Below are positions 1 to 7,401 of a stretch of 10,360 nucleotides of DNA, piece by piece. The DNA lies in the NCBI GenBank assembly GCA_900549705.1, contig URPI01000073.1, positions 1 to 10,360 on the forward strand, written 5' to 3'. Both the position numbers and the translations under genes were made by a program. Each line of letters starts with the position of its first letter. Within the stretch, counting starts at the first letter, position 1. The notes below the pieces were generated by a model, which did no database searches, was not told where the DNA came from, and saw only the letters and a list, made by a program, of their open reading frames with translations. This DNA comes from an uncultured Eubacteriales bacterium. GTDB lineage: Bacteria; Bacillota; Clostridia; Oscillospirales; Oscillospiraceae.

Positions 1-42
1 AAAATTCGCTGCGCTCTGCAACACCCTTTCAGGGGAGCCAAG
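1..42 (-). repeat. Left-edge truncated copy of a modular palindromic intergenic element
   Basis: Positions 1-26 are an exact 26-bp reverse complement of positions 8234-8259, which lie inside the complete element at 8214-8335. The match continues more loosely through 27-42 (reverse complement begins CTTGGCTCCCC) into that element's head module (CTTGGCTTCCCC). The window therefore starts in the middle of a copy whose remainder lies to the left. No protein-coding content is visible. Confidence 0.75.
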
Positions 43-113
43 GCGGCTGCGCCGCAGCGGGAGACTAAGAGCCTCCCCTACGATGGGAGGCAAGGGTGCT
101 TCGCACCGGGGAA
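43..113. repeat. Palindromic repeat debris upstream of queT
   Basis: Several short palindromes sit next to each other. GCGGC-TGC-GCCGC (43-55) and GCTGC-GCC-GCAGC (46-58) are mutually exclusive hairpins. GCCTCCC (71-77) pairs with GGGAGGC (85-91). The latter is followed by CAAGGGTGCTTCGCACC (91-107), which contains the small hairpin GGTGC-TTC-GCACC; 92-107 recurs exactly at 7377-7392. The pattern 'GCYTCCC..GGGARGC-CAAGGG' matches the head module of the other units. This looks like a degraded or nested copy of the same family. Confidence 0.6.
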
Positions 114-159
114 CGGCGGAACACACAAGATTTTGGTTTGTGCGGGGCATAATGGGTGC

Positions 160-188
160 TTGACAAATTCTCCAAGATGGAGTATACT
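160..188 (+). promoter_or_regulatory. Consensus sigma-A promoter of the queT leader
   Basis: A perfect -35 hexamer TTGACA (160-165) is followed after exactly 17 bp by TATACT (183-188), a five-of-six match to the -10 consensus. Transcription should start near 194-196, about ten bases before the preQ1 aptamer. This is the strongest promoter-like sequence I see in the window. It gives queT its own transcription unit, pointing toward the purine cluster. Confidence 0.88.
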
Positions 189-205
189 CGCTTCGTAACT
201 TCATA

Positions 206-247
206 GGACAGTTCGTGACCATCCTGTCGGTAAACAAAACTAGGATT
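206..247 (+). promoter_or_regulatory. preQ1-I riboswitch aptamer
   Basis: The small H-type pseudoknot of preQ1-I can be drawn. P1 is GACAG (207-211) with CTGTC (224-228). Its loop, TTCGTGACCATC (212-223), has the conserved TTC start and CC near the end. The 3' tail is A-rich with ACAAAACTAGGA (234-245), like the AAAACTA(A/G)GGA tail of the class. ATCC (221-224) can pair with GGAT (243-246) as P2. Position between a strong promoter and queT, a transporter gene often controlled by preQ1 riboswitches, supports the call. Because intrinsic terminators follow and the tail is about 85 nt from the queT ribosome binding site, control is likely transcriptional: preQ1 binding should lower queT expression. 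Confidence 0.85.
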
Positions 248-261
248 TTAGATTGTATCAG

Positions 262-292
262 ATGGGCGCATTTTTGCGCCCATTTGTTTTTT
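262..292 (+). terminator. Riboswitch terminator 1
   Basis: ATGGGCGC (262-269) pairs with GCGCCCAT (276-283) around the loop ATTTTT, and is followed by TTGTTTTTT (284-292). This is a strong intrinsic terminator about 15 bases after the aptamer. Its 5' arm could alternatively pair with the aptamer: ATGG (262-265) with CCAT (219-222), and CAG (259-261) with CTG (224-226), with C223 bulged. That would break P1 and P2 and act as an antiterminator without ligand. The alternative pairing is inferred. Confidence 0.85.
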
Positions 293-294
293 CT

Positions 295-324
295 GTGGTC
301 ACGTCTGCTGTGACCACTTTTTTT
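295..324 (+). terminator. Riboswitch terminator 2, directly before the queT RBS
   Basis: GTGGTCAC (295-302) pairs perfectly with GTGACCAC (310-317) around a 7-nt loop, followed by seven T (318-324). It starts three bases after the T-tract of terminator 1 and ends five bases before the ribosome binding site. Positions 296-303 (TGGTCACG) are exactly complementary to the aptamer loop segment CGTGACCA (214-221), so a ligand-free loop could sequester the 5' arm of this hairpin. Confidence 0.8.
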
Positions 325-342
325 ATTGCAAAGGAGCAGAAT

Positions 343-861
343 ATGAAAAACACATCCAGAACCACCCGCATCATCACCCAGGCGGCGGTGATTGCGGCAC
401 TGAATACCGTGCTGACCTATGCCCAGTATCTGCTGTGGCCGGAATCCACCAGCATGGCAATCCAGGTGCGCATCAGCGAGGCCATGCTGGTGCTGGCATT
501 CTTCACCCCCGCCGCCGTGCCGGGCATGACCATCGGCTGCCTTCTGTTCAATCTGACCTACGCCGGAACGCTGCCCCTGGATTGGCTGGTGGGCACGCTG
601 GCAACCCTGCTGGCGGTGTGGGGAATGCGGATGACCCGGAACATTACCGTCAAGGGGTATCCCGTTCTCGGAATGCTGCTGCCCGCTCTGACCAACGGCC
701 TGCTGGTGGGCTGGGAGCTGACCTATTACATCGGCGAGGCAAGCTTCTGGTATAACGCCCTGTTTGTGGCACTGGGAGAAGTGATTGCGCTGCTGGTGGT
801 GGGCACCGTCCTGTTTTATGCAATCAAAAACCGCAAGCTGGAGAAGCTCATGAAAATTTGA
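343..861 (+). CDS. queT: QueT family queuosine-precursor transporter (ECF S-component)
   Basis: This is a 172-residue integral membrane protein of the QueT family. Members are substrate-binding S-components of energy-coupling factor transporters, work with a shared ATPase/EcfT module encoded elsewhere, and import a queuosine precursor such as preQ1. About five or six hydrophobic segments are visible (roughly residues 11-32, 44-75, 79-97, 106-126 and 139-161). Family-like motifs include QVRISEAM (41-48), GTLATLLAV (84-92) and PALTNGLLVGWEL (114-126), with a basic C-terminus. The start is the ATG at 343, preceded by AAAGGAG (330-336) at 6-nt spacing. The reading frame is open upstream to a TTG at 253, but that stretch is the terminator region of the leader and is not part of the protein. 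Expression is probably controlled by the preQ1-I riboswitch. The gene converges on purL, with a shared terminator between them. Confidence 0.9.
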   Translation: MKNTSRTTRIITQAAVIAALNTVLTYAQYLLWPESTSMAIQVRISEAMLVLAFFTPAAVPGMTIGCLLFNLTYAGTLPLDWLVGTLATLLAVWGMRMTRNITVKGYPVLGMLLPALTNGLLVGWELTYYIGEASFWYNALFVALGEVIALLVVGTVLFYAIKNRKLEKLMKI

Positions 862-871
862 GCGTCCCGGC

Positions 872-887
872 GCTTCGCACCGGGGAA
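872..887 (+). repeat. 16-bp direct repeat flanking queT
   Basis: GCTTCGCACCGGGGAA at 872-887 is identical to 98-113, so the queT transcription unit is bracketed by exact 16-bp direct repeats. Part of the motif (GCTTCGCACC) also occurs at 7383-7392 next to a palindromic unit. It is most simply the tail of the intergenic repeat family, although a mark of past insertion of the queT cassette cannot be excluded. Confidence 0.6.
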
Positions 888-904
888 ATTCTCATAACGC
901 CATT

Positions 905-950
905 AAAAAAGGAGGTACATCCAAACTGGATGTACCTCCCGATTTTTTTT
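905..950. terminator. Bidirectional terminator between queT and purL
   Basis: A perfect 12-bp stem, GGAGGTACATCC (911-922) with GGATGTACCTCC (928-939), has a 5-nt loop. On the + strand it is followed by CGA and eight T (943-950). On the - strand six T follow at once (complement of A905-910). It lies between convergent genes, 43 bp after the queT stop and 5 bp beyond the purL stop, and should end both transcripts. Confidence 0.93.
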
Positions 951-955
951 ATGGC

Positions 956-3900
956 TTACTTAAAATACTTTACAGCATTCTGGAACAGATGAATGTCATA
1001 TTCCCCGGGGACATTGCGATACAGGCTCTTGCCAATCCGCTCGCTGTGACCCATCTTGCCCAGCACACGACCGTCGGGGGAGGTGATGCCCTCGATGGCG
1101 AACACAGAGCCGTTGGGGTTGAATTCGGTGTCCATGGTGGGGTTGCCTGCCAGGTCAACATACTGGGTGGCAATCTGCCCGTTGGCTGCCAGCTGCTGCA
1201 CCAGCTCGTCGCTGGCGTAGAACCGACCCTCGCCGTGGGAGATGGGCACGGTGCAGATGCTGCCAACGGCGGCATCGGACAGCCAGGGGGACTTGTTGGA
1301 GCAGATGCGGGTGCGCACCATCTTGGACTGGTGACGACCGATGATGTTGTAGGTCAGGGTGGGGCAGGTGCTGTCGGTGTCGATAATCTTGCCGTAGGGC
1401 ACCAGACCCAGCTTAATCAGCGCCTGGAAGCCGTTGCAGATGCCCAGCATCAGACCGTCCCGGTTTTCCAGCAGTGCCGTCACCTGTTCCCGGATGGCGG
1501 GATTGCGGAAGAAGGCGGTGATGAATTTGGCAGAACCGTCCGGCTCGTCGCCGCCGGAGAAGCCGCCGGGCAGGAAAATCATCTGGGCGGAGGCTGCCTT
1601 CTTGGCAAATTCTTCGGCGCTGCGCTGCACATCGGCGGAGGTCAGGTTGCGAATCACTGCAATCTCAGCCTCAGCACCGGCATCCATCATGGCACGGGCG
1701 GAGTCATATTCGCAGTTGGTGCCGGGGAACACAGGAATCAGCACCTTGGGGCGGGCAGTCTTGATGGCAGGGGCGGGGTAGGCGCTTGCCTCAAAGCGGA
1801 AGGGGAGAATTTCTTCCCCTGCTTCGGTGACCTTGGTGGGATAAACGTCCGCCAGAGTGCTTTCGTTCAGGCTCCGCAGCTCCTCGATGGAAGCCTCGTC
1901 CTCACCCAGCCGGATGACCGGTGCCTGGGTGGTGTAGCCAATCTTCACAACGCCGGGCAGGTACACGTCGCCGGTCAGTTCGGCAATCAGACAGCCAGCA
2001 CCCTGGGTGTACCAGTCGGAGAAGTTTTCGCCGGTGAAGCCAATCTCATTGCCGAAGCTCATTTTCATCACAGCTTCCGCAGCACCGTTTTCCACAGCCC
2101 AGGCGGCGCAGACCTTGCCATCGGCATGGAGGCGCAGGAAGGTATCCCAGCTGGCCTTGATGGCATCCTGGGTGCCGTCGGTGGGAGCAATCAGGTAGAC
2201 GGGGTGGTTGGCTGCCTTAAATTCGGGGGAGAGCACCTTGGAAGCGTCCACCGGCGCAATGGCAAAGGAAATCACCGTGGGGGGCACATCCCGGTCCAGG
2301 AAGGAGCCACTCATGGAGTCCTTGCCGCCAATGGCAGCTGCCCCCAGCTCCAGCTGGGCATCCAGAGCGCCCAGCAGGGCGGCAAAGGGCTTGCCCCAGC
2401 GCTGAGGCTCATTTCTCAGCTTCTCGAAGAACTCTTGCAGCGTCAAATAGGCATCGTGGTAATCTGCACCCGCAGCCACCAGCTTTGCCATGGAATTATA
2501 CACGGCATCATGGGCGCCCACATAGGGGTCGATGCTCAGCCGGTCGGGGTCGCAGCCCCAGGTCATGACGCTGGCCTGGGTGGTGTGCTGACCGGGCAGC
2601 ACCGGGAACAGGGCTGCCATGGCCTGAGCGGGGGTGGTCTGGGTTCTGCCGCCGAAGGGCATCAGCACAGAACCGGCACCGATGGAGCCGTCAAAGCGCT
2701 CGGTCAGACCACGGCGGCTGGCGGTTTTCAGGCTGGAAGCCATCTGGCGCAGGGAGGAGAACAGGGGCTCATCCAGCTGCTGCCGCTGCTTGGCGGCAAC
2801 CTCCACGCTGGTGTGCTTCACAGCGCCGTTGGTATCCAGAAAGGCACGGCTCAGGTTGGCAATCTCATTGCCCTTCCACTGCATGACCATCCGCTCTTCC
2901 TCGGTGACCACAGCCACCTGGTAGGCTTCCAGGTTTTCTGCCTGGGCAGCTGCAATAAATGCGTCGGCATCGGCAGGGTCTACCACCACTGCCATGCGCT
3001 CCTGGGATTCGGAAATGGCCAGCTCGGTGCCGTCCAGACCCTCGTATTTCTTCCGCACGGCATCCAGGTCAATCCGCAGACCGGCAGCCAGCTCGCCAAT
3101 GGCAACGGACACGCCGCCAGCGCCAAAGTCGTTGCAGCGTTTGATCAGCCGGGTGACCTCGCCGTTGCGGAACAGGCGCTGAATCTTCCGCTCCTCGGGG
3201 GCATTGCCCTTCTGCACCTCGGAGGCCATGGTTTGCAGAGATTTCATGTTGTGGCTCTTGGAGGAGCCAGTGGCGCCGCCGATGCCGTCACGACCGGTGC
3301 GTCCGCCCAGCAGAATCACCACATCTCCGGGGGCGGGGACTTCCCGGCGCACGTTGGAGGCAGGGGCAGCGGCAACCACAGCGCCGCATTCCAGCCGCTT
3401 GGCAATATAGCCCTCATGGTACAGTTCAGCCACGTGACCGGTGGCAAGGCCAATCTGGTTGCCATAGGAGGAGTATCCGGCAGCAGCGGTGGTTGCCAGC
3501 TTCCGCTGGGGGAGCTTGCCCTTGACGGTGTCCTTCAGGCTGACCCGGGGATCGCCGCCGCCGGTGACACGCATGGCCTGATGCACATAAGCACGCCCCG
3601 ACAGGGGGTCACGGATGCAGCCGCCGATGCAGGTGGCAGCACCGCCGAAGGGCTCAATCTCGGTGGGATGGTTGTGGGTTTCGTTCTTGAACATCAGCAG
3701 CCAGTCCTCCTGGTTGCCGTCGATGGTGGTAGGCACATGGATGGAGCAGGCGTTAATTTCCTCACTCTCGTCCAGCTCCGGCAGCAGCCCCCGCTTTTTC
3801 AGGGTCTTGGTGCCGATGGTGGCAATATCCATCAGGGTCTGGGGGCGGGCGGCTGCCTTCTCGGCACCGTAAACCTCCACCCGGGCGTCCAGATAGCGCT

Positions 3901-4642
3901 GGTAGGCGGCCTTTACCGCCTCGTCCTGAATGTGGGCTTCGTCAATGTGGGTGGAGAAGGTGGTGTGGCGGCAGTGGTCGGACCAATAGGTATCCACCAC
4001 CCGCACCTCGGTGATGGTGGGGTCCCGGTGCTCCTGGTCCCGGAAATAGGTTTGCAGGAACTTAAGGTCGTCCAAATCCATGGCAAGCCCCAGCTTGTCC
4101 AGCAGCTTTTGCAGGGCGGCATCCTTCATCTTGATGAAGCCCTTCACCGTCTCCACGGTTTCGGGGGCGGCGTATTCCACCTTCAGGGTTTCCGGCTTTT
4201 CCAGAGAAGCTTCCCGTGCTTCCACGGCATTGATGACGTAGTGCTTGATTGCCTCCACGTCCTTTTTGGTCAGCTTGCCATACAGGGCATACACTTTGGC
4301 GCTGCGGACGGTGGGGCGCTCGCCCTGGCTTTGCAGCTGAATGCACTGGGCGGCGGAGTCGGCACGCTGGTCAAACTGACCGGGCAGCGGCTCCACGGCA
4401 AACACCACGCTGGCATCGCTCAGGTCAGCCGAAGCGGAGACAAGATCCAGCTGCGGTTCGGAGAATACGGTGGTGCGGGCATAGTCAAACAGGGCTTCGT
4501 CGATGTTTTCCACATCGTAACGGTTGAGAATGCGAACATTTTCCAGCTTCTTAATGCCCAGGAAGGAGCGGCAGTCGCTGAGCAGTCCTGCTGCCTCGGG
4601 GGCGAGGCCGGGCTTCTTTTCCACAAATACGCGGTATACCAT
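956..4642 (-). CDS. purL: Phosphoribosylformylglycinamidine synthase, single-chain (synthetase plus glutaminase)
   Basis: PurL converts FGAR, glutamine and ATP to FGAM, the fourth purine step, in the cytosol. This 1228-residue chain is the long fused form carrying both the synthetase and the glutaminase, so no separate purS or purQ is needed; it is slightly shorter than E. coli PurL (1295). In order there is a PurS-like N-terminal part, the linker motif DTYWSDHCRHTTF (about 215-227), KNETHNHPTEIEPFGG (about 319-334, with H323), the AIRS-like FGAGGVSVAIGEL (about 505-517), GGKDSMSG (about 772-779), and from about 963 a class I glutaminase domain. The glutaminase has nucleophile C1069 in GICNGFQ and H1136/E1138 in SHGEG, so it looks intact. 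The start is the ATG at 4642, preceded by GGAGGA. An in-frame TTG at 4660 lies upstream of that binding site and is not the start. It begins 18 nt after purD, is last in the cluster, and is followed by the bidirectional terminator. Confidence 0.97.
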   Translation of the reverse strand: MVYRVFVEKKPGLAPEAAGLLSDCRSFLGIKKLENVRILNRYDVENIDEALFDYARTTVFSEPQLDLVSASADLSDASVVFAVEPLPGQFDQRADSAAQCIQLQSQGERPTVRSAKVYALYGKLTKKDVEAIKHYVINAVEAREASLEKPETLKVEYAAPETVETVKGFIKMKDAALQKLLDKLGLAMDLDDLKFLQTYFRDQEHRDPTITEVRVVDTYWSDHCRHTTFSTHIDEAHIQDEAVKAAYQRYLDARVEVYGAEKAAARPQTLMDIATIGTKTLKKRGLLPELDESEEINACSIHVPTTIDGNQEDWLLMFKNETHNHPTEIEPFGGAATCIGGCIRDPLSGRAYVHQAMRVTGGGDPRVSLKDTVKGKLPQRKLATTAAAGYSSYGNQIGLATGHVAELYHEGYIAKRLECGAVVAAAPASNVRREVPAPGDVVILLGGRTGRDGIGGATGSSKSHNMKSLQTMASEVQKGNAPEERKIQRLFRNGEVTRLIKRCNDFGAGGVSVAIGELAAGLRIDLDAVRKKYEGLDGTELAISESQERMAVVVDPADADAFIAAAQAENLEAYQVAVVTEEERMVMQWKGNEIANLSRAFLDTNGAVKHTSVEVAAKQRQQLDEPLFSSLRQMASSLKTASRRGLTERFDGSIGAGSVLMPFGGRTQTTPAQAMAALFPVLPGQHTTQASVMTWGCDPDRLSIDPYVGAHDAVYNSMAKLVAAGADYHDAYLTLQEFFEKLRNEPQRWGKPFAALLGALDAQLELGAAAIGGKDSMSGSFLDRDVPPTVISFAIAPVDASKVLSPEFKAANHPVYLIAPTDGTQDAIKASWDTFLRLHADGKVCAAWAVENGAAEAVMKMSFGNEIGFTGENFSDWYTQGAGCLIAELTGDVYLPGVVKIGYTTQAPVIRLGEDEASIEELRSLNESTLADVYPTKVTEAGEEILPFRFEASAYPAPAIKTARPKVLIPVFPGTNCEYDSARAMMDAGAEAEIAVIRNLTSADVQRSAEEFAKKAASAQMIFLPGGFSGGDEPDGSAKFITAFFRNPAIREQVTALLENRDGLMLGICNGFQALIKLGLVPYGKIIDTDSTCPTLTYNIIGRHQSKMVRTRICSNKSPWLSDAAVGSICTVPISHGEGRFYASDELVQQLAANGQIATQYVDLAGNPTMDTEFNPNGSVFAIEGITSPDGRVLGKMGHSERIGKSLYRNVPGEYDIHLFQNAVKYFK

Positions 4643-4660
4643 TTTCGTTTTTCCTCCCAA

Positions 4661-5926
4661 TCAGTTGGATGCTTGCAGGGCACGCTGCCCAATGTCGCAG
4701 CGGCGATAGGCGTTTTCAAACTGCACCCCATCGCTGAGCCGGTAGGCTTCCCGGATGGCTTCTTCCAGGCTGTCTGCCACGGCGGTGGTGCCGGTGACCC
4801 GTCCGCCGGAAGTGACCAACTTCCCGTCTTGCAGCTTTGCACCTGCTACATAGGTGTGGGCGACGGCCTCCGGGGTCATGGTGATGGGGAAGCCCTTTTC
4901 GTAGTGAACCGGGTAGCCCTTGGAGGCGAGAATCACGCAGCAAGCATATTTATCGGCAAATTTCACTTCGGTTTCAGATAGAGTTCCGTTGGTGGTGGCT
5001 TGCATGATGGTGAGCAAATCGCTTTCCAGCAGGGGCAGCACCACCTGGGTCTCCGGGTCACCGAAGCGGCAGTTGTATTCAATCACCTTGGGACCGTTGG
5101 GGGTGAGCATCAAGCCGAAATACAGGCATCCGGTGAAGGTGCGCCCCTCGGCGTTCATGGCGGCGATGGTGGGCAGGAAGATTTCCTCCATGCACCGCTG
5201 GGCGATGGCAGGGGTATAGTAGGGGTTGGGGGCAATGGTGCCCATGCCGCCGGTGTTCAGACCGGTATCGCCGTCTCCGGCGCGCTTATGATCCATGCTG
5301 GAGACCATGGGCTTGACCACCTTGCCGTCGGTGAACGCCAGAACGGACACCTCGGGGCCGGTGAGAAATTCCTCAATCACAATGTGGTCGCCGCTTTTGC
5401 CGAACACCTTGTCCTCCATCATGGACTTGACGGCATCCATGGCTTCCTGCCGGGTCTGGGCGATAATCACGCCTTTGCCCAGTGCCAGACCGTCCGCCTT
5501 GATGACGGTGGGGATGGGAGCGGATTCCAGGTAGTGCAGCGCTGCCTCCATGTTGTCGAACACCTCATATTCGGCGGTGGGAATGCCATATTTCTTCATG
5601 AGGTTTTTGGAGAAGACCTTGCTGCCCTCGATGATGGCGGCGTTGGCTCTGGGGCCGAAGCAGGGGATACCGGCTTCATTCAGGGCATCCACCGCACCCA
5701 GCACCAGCGGGTCGTCCGGCGCAACCACGGCATAGTCAATGCGGTTTTCCGTGGCAAAGGACACCAGCGCCGGGATGTCCGTTGCGCCGATGCTGACGCA
5801 GGTGGCATCTGCGGCAATGCCGCCGTTGCCGGGCAGAGCGTAAATTTCGGTAATCGTTTTATTTTCTTTCAGTTTCTTGATGATGGCGTGCTCTCGCCCG
5901 CCGCCACCGACAACCATGATTTTCAT
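4661..5926 (-). CDS. purD: Phosphoribosylamine-glycine ligase (GAR synthetase)
   Basis: PurD joins phosphoribosylamine and glycine with ATP to give GAR, the second purine step, whose product feeds PurN. The 421-residue length is normal. The N-terminal domain opens with the nucleotide-fold signature GGGGREH (7-13). An ATP-grasp domain follows, with the conserved stretch DHKRAGDGDTGLNTGGMG (about 212-229) and the C-terminal KGYP segment. The start at 5926 is chosen because GGAGGA lies just upstream and MKIMVVGGGGREHA is the usual N-terminus. The frame stays open to 6046, but that would overlap the end of purH and lacks support. It follows purH by 62 nt and precedes purL by 18 nt, with no terminator on either side, so co-transcription is likely. 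Confidence 0.97.
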   Translation of the reverse strand: MKIMVVGGGGREHAIIKKLKENKTITEIYALPGNGGIAADATCVSIGATDIPALVSFATENRIDYAVVAPDDPLVLGAVDALNEAGIPCFGPRANAAIIEGSKVFSKNLMKKYGIPTAEYEVFDNMEAALHYLESAPIPTVIKADGLALGKGVIIAQTRQEAMDAVKSMMEDKVFGKSGDHIVIEEFLTGPEVSVLAFTDGKVVKPMVSSMDHKRAGDGDTGLNTGGMGTIAPNPYYTPAIAQRCMEEIFLPTIAAMNAEGRTFTGCLYFGLMLTPNGPKVIEYNCRFGDPETQVVLPLLESDLLTIMQATTNGTLSETEVKFADKYACCVILASKGYPVHYEKGFPITMTPEAVAHTYVAGAKLQDGKLVTSGGRVTGTTAVADSLEEAIREAYRLSDGVQFENAYRRCDIGQRALQASN

Positions 5927-5988
5927 AGAATCCTCCGTTTCGGAATGTAGACATCCAAATATAAGGGAATATAGTTTTGTCAGAGCGA

Positions 5989-7173
5989 TTAGTGGTGGAA
6001 CAGGCGCATACCGGTGAACGCCATGACAACGCCCCGCTTGTTGCATTCCTCGATGACCAGGTCATCCCGGATGGAGCCGCCGGGCTGGGCAATGTAGGAA
6101 ACGCCGGAGGCACAGGCACGCTTGATGTTATCGGCAAAGGGGAAGAAAGCATCGGAGCCCAGGGAAACGCCGGTAATCTGATCCAGATATTCCCGCTTTT
6201 CGCTTTCGGTCAGGCGCTGGGGCTGGGTGGTGAAATAGTTCTGCCAGATGCCCTCGGCGCACACGTCTTCCTCGTTGCCGTTGATGTAGCCGTCAATCAC
6301 ATTGTCCCGGTTGGGGCGGCCCAGGTCTTCCCGGAAGGGCAGCGCCAGGGTCTTGGGATGCTGCCGCAGGAACCAGGTGTCGGCCTTGGAGCCAGCCAGA
6401 CGGGTGCAGTGAATGCGGGACTGCTGACCGGCACCCACGCCGATGGCCTGCCCGTCATAGGCAAAGCAGACGGAGTTGGACTGGGTGTATTTCAGGGTAA
6501 TCAGAGACACAATCAGGTCGATTTTGGCGCTTTCGGGCAGCTCCTTTTTCTCGGTAACGATGTTATGGAGCAGGCTCTCGTCAATCTTAAAATTGTTGCG
6601 TCCCTGCTGGAAGGTAACACCGTATACCATCTTGGTTTCCTGCTCGGCAGGAACATAGCCCGGGTCGATGGCAACCACGTTATAGCTGCCCTTGCGCTTG
6701 GCTTTCAGGATTTCCAGTGCCTCCGGGGTGTAGCCGGGGGCAATCACGCCGTCGGAAACCTCCCGGGCAATGAGCTTGGCGGTGGTCACGTCACATTCGT
6801 CGGACAGTGCCACCCAGTCACCGAAGGAGCACATCCGGTCGGTGCCACGGGCACGGGCATAGGCACAGGCCAGGGGGCTATCGTCCAGCTCCGGCACATC
6901 GTCCACGAAGCAGGCTTTTTTCAGCTGGGCAGAGAGGGGCTTGCCCACGGCGGCGGAGGTGGGAGAGACGTGCTTGAAGGAGGTGACGGCGCACAGCCCA
7001 GTGGCGGCTTTCAGCTCCTTGACCAGCTGCCAGGAGTTCAGAGCGTCCAGGAAATTGATGTAGCCGGGGCGGCCGTTCAGGATGGTAATGGGCAGGTCGC
7101 TGCCGTCCGCCATATAGATGGAGGCGGGCTTCTGGTTGGGGTTGCAGCCGTATTTCAGAGCAAATTCTTTCAT
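5989..7173 (-). CDS. purH: Stand-alone AICAR transformylase (PurH without the IMP cyclohydrolase domain)
   Basis: This enzyme transfers the formyl group of 10-formyltetrahydrofolate to AICAR, giving FAICAR (step 9). At 394 residues it matches only the C-terminal transformylase half of ordinary PurH (about 510-525). The N-terminal methylglyoxal-synthase-like cyclohydrolase domain is absent: the transformylase motif LKYGCNPNQ lies at residues 6-14. The active-site pair K67-H68 in SFKHVSPTSAA matches the catalytic Lys-His of the family. GVGAGQQSR and QPGGSIRD are also present, so the catalytic core appears intact. The start is the ATG at 7173 with GAGGTG upstream; an in-frame GTG at 7182 overlaps that binding site. 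The missing cyclohydrolase is supplied by purO immediately upstream. The name purH follows homology; it is not bifunctional here. Confidence 0.94.
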   Translation of the reverse strand: MKEFALKYGCNPNQKPASIYMADGSDLPITILNGRPGYINFLDALNSWQLVKELKAATGLCAVTSFKHVSPTSAAVGKPLSAQLKKACFVDDVPELDDSPLACAYARARGTDRMCSFGDWVALSDECDVTTAKLIAREVSDGVIAPGYTPEALEILKAKRKGSYNVVAIDPGYVPAEQETKMVYGVTFQQGRNNFKIDESLLHNIVTEKKELPESAKIDLIVSLITLKYTQSNSVCFAYDGQAIGVGAGQQSRIHCTRLAGSKADTWFLRQHPKTLALPFREDLGRPNRDNVIDGYINGNEEDVCAEGIWQNYFTTQPQRLTESEKREYLDQITGVSLGSDAFFPFADNIKRACASGVSYIAQPGGSIRDDLVIEECNKRGVVMAFTGMRLFHH

Positions 7174-7230
7174 TAAAAACACCTCGTACTGTTCCTAGAT
7201 AGGAAGGTTAGTAAATGAATGCGGCGCAAA

Positions 7231-7392
7231 GCGCTCCCGGCTCCACCTATGGGGGAGCTGGCAGCCCGAAAGGGCTGACTGAGGGGGTGTCGTGCGTAAT
7301 TATGAGATGCTGCGTTTTTTCGCAGTGCACCCCCTCAGCTTCGCGTTCGCTCAGCAGCTCCCCCAAAGGGGGCGCCAAGGGTGCTTCGCACC
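7231..7392. repeat. Tail-to-tail pair of palindromic units between purO and purH
   Basis: Two units of the intergenic family face each other. GGGGGAGCTG (7251-7260) is matched by CAGCTCCCCC (7355-7364), and TGAGGGGGTG (7280-7289) by CACCCCCTCA (7328-7337), both perfect 10-bp stems. The left unit has the inner hairpin CAGCCC-GAAA-GGGCTG (7262-7277). The right unit holds a different sequence (7338-7354). The loop contains CTGCG-TTTTTT-CGCAG (7310-7325). The right flank ends in GCCAAGGGTGCTTCGCACC, of which 7377-7392 is identical to 92-107. I see no gene here. In purine mRNA it would form a very stable structure. Confidence 0.85.
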
Positions 7393-7401
7393 ATGTTCGT
7401 A

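Noticed and set aside
253..342. An N-terminal extension of QueT from TTG at 253
   Set aside because: The stretch encodes two terminator hairpins with T-tracts. The AAAGGAG binding site and ATG at 343 fit the family N-terminus.
989..4981. A 1330-codon open frame on the + strand opposite purL and the end of purD
   Set aside because: It is antisense to an unmistakable purL. Long antisense frames arise in GC-rich genes because sense codons TTA, CTA and TCA are rare. The translation is Gly/His/Gln-rich with no recognisable domain and no ribosome binding site.
5000..7176. Long + strand open frames (5000-5950 and 5977-7176) opposite purD and purH
   Set aside because: Same antisense effect: low-complexity Gly/His/Val-rich translations without family motifs, lying opposite fully conserved enzymes.
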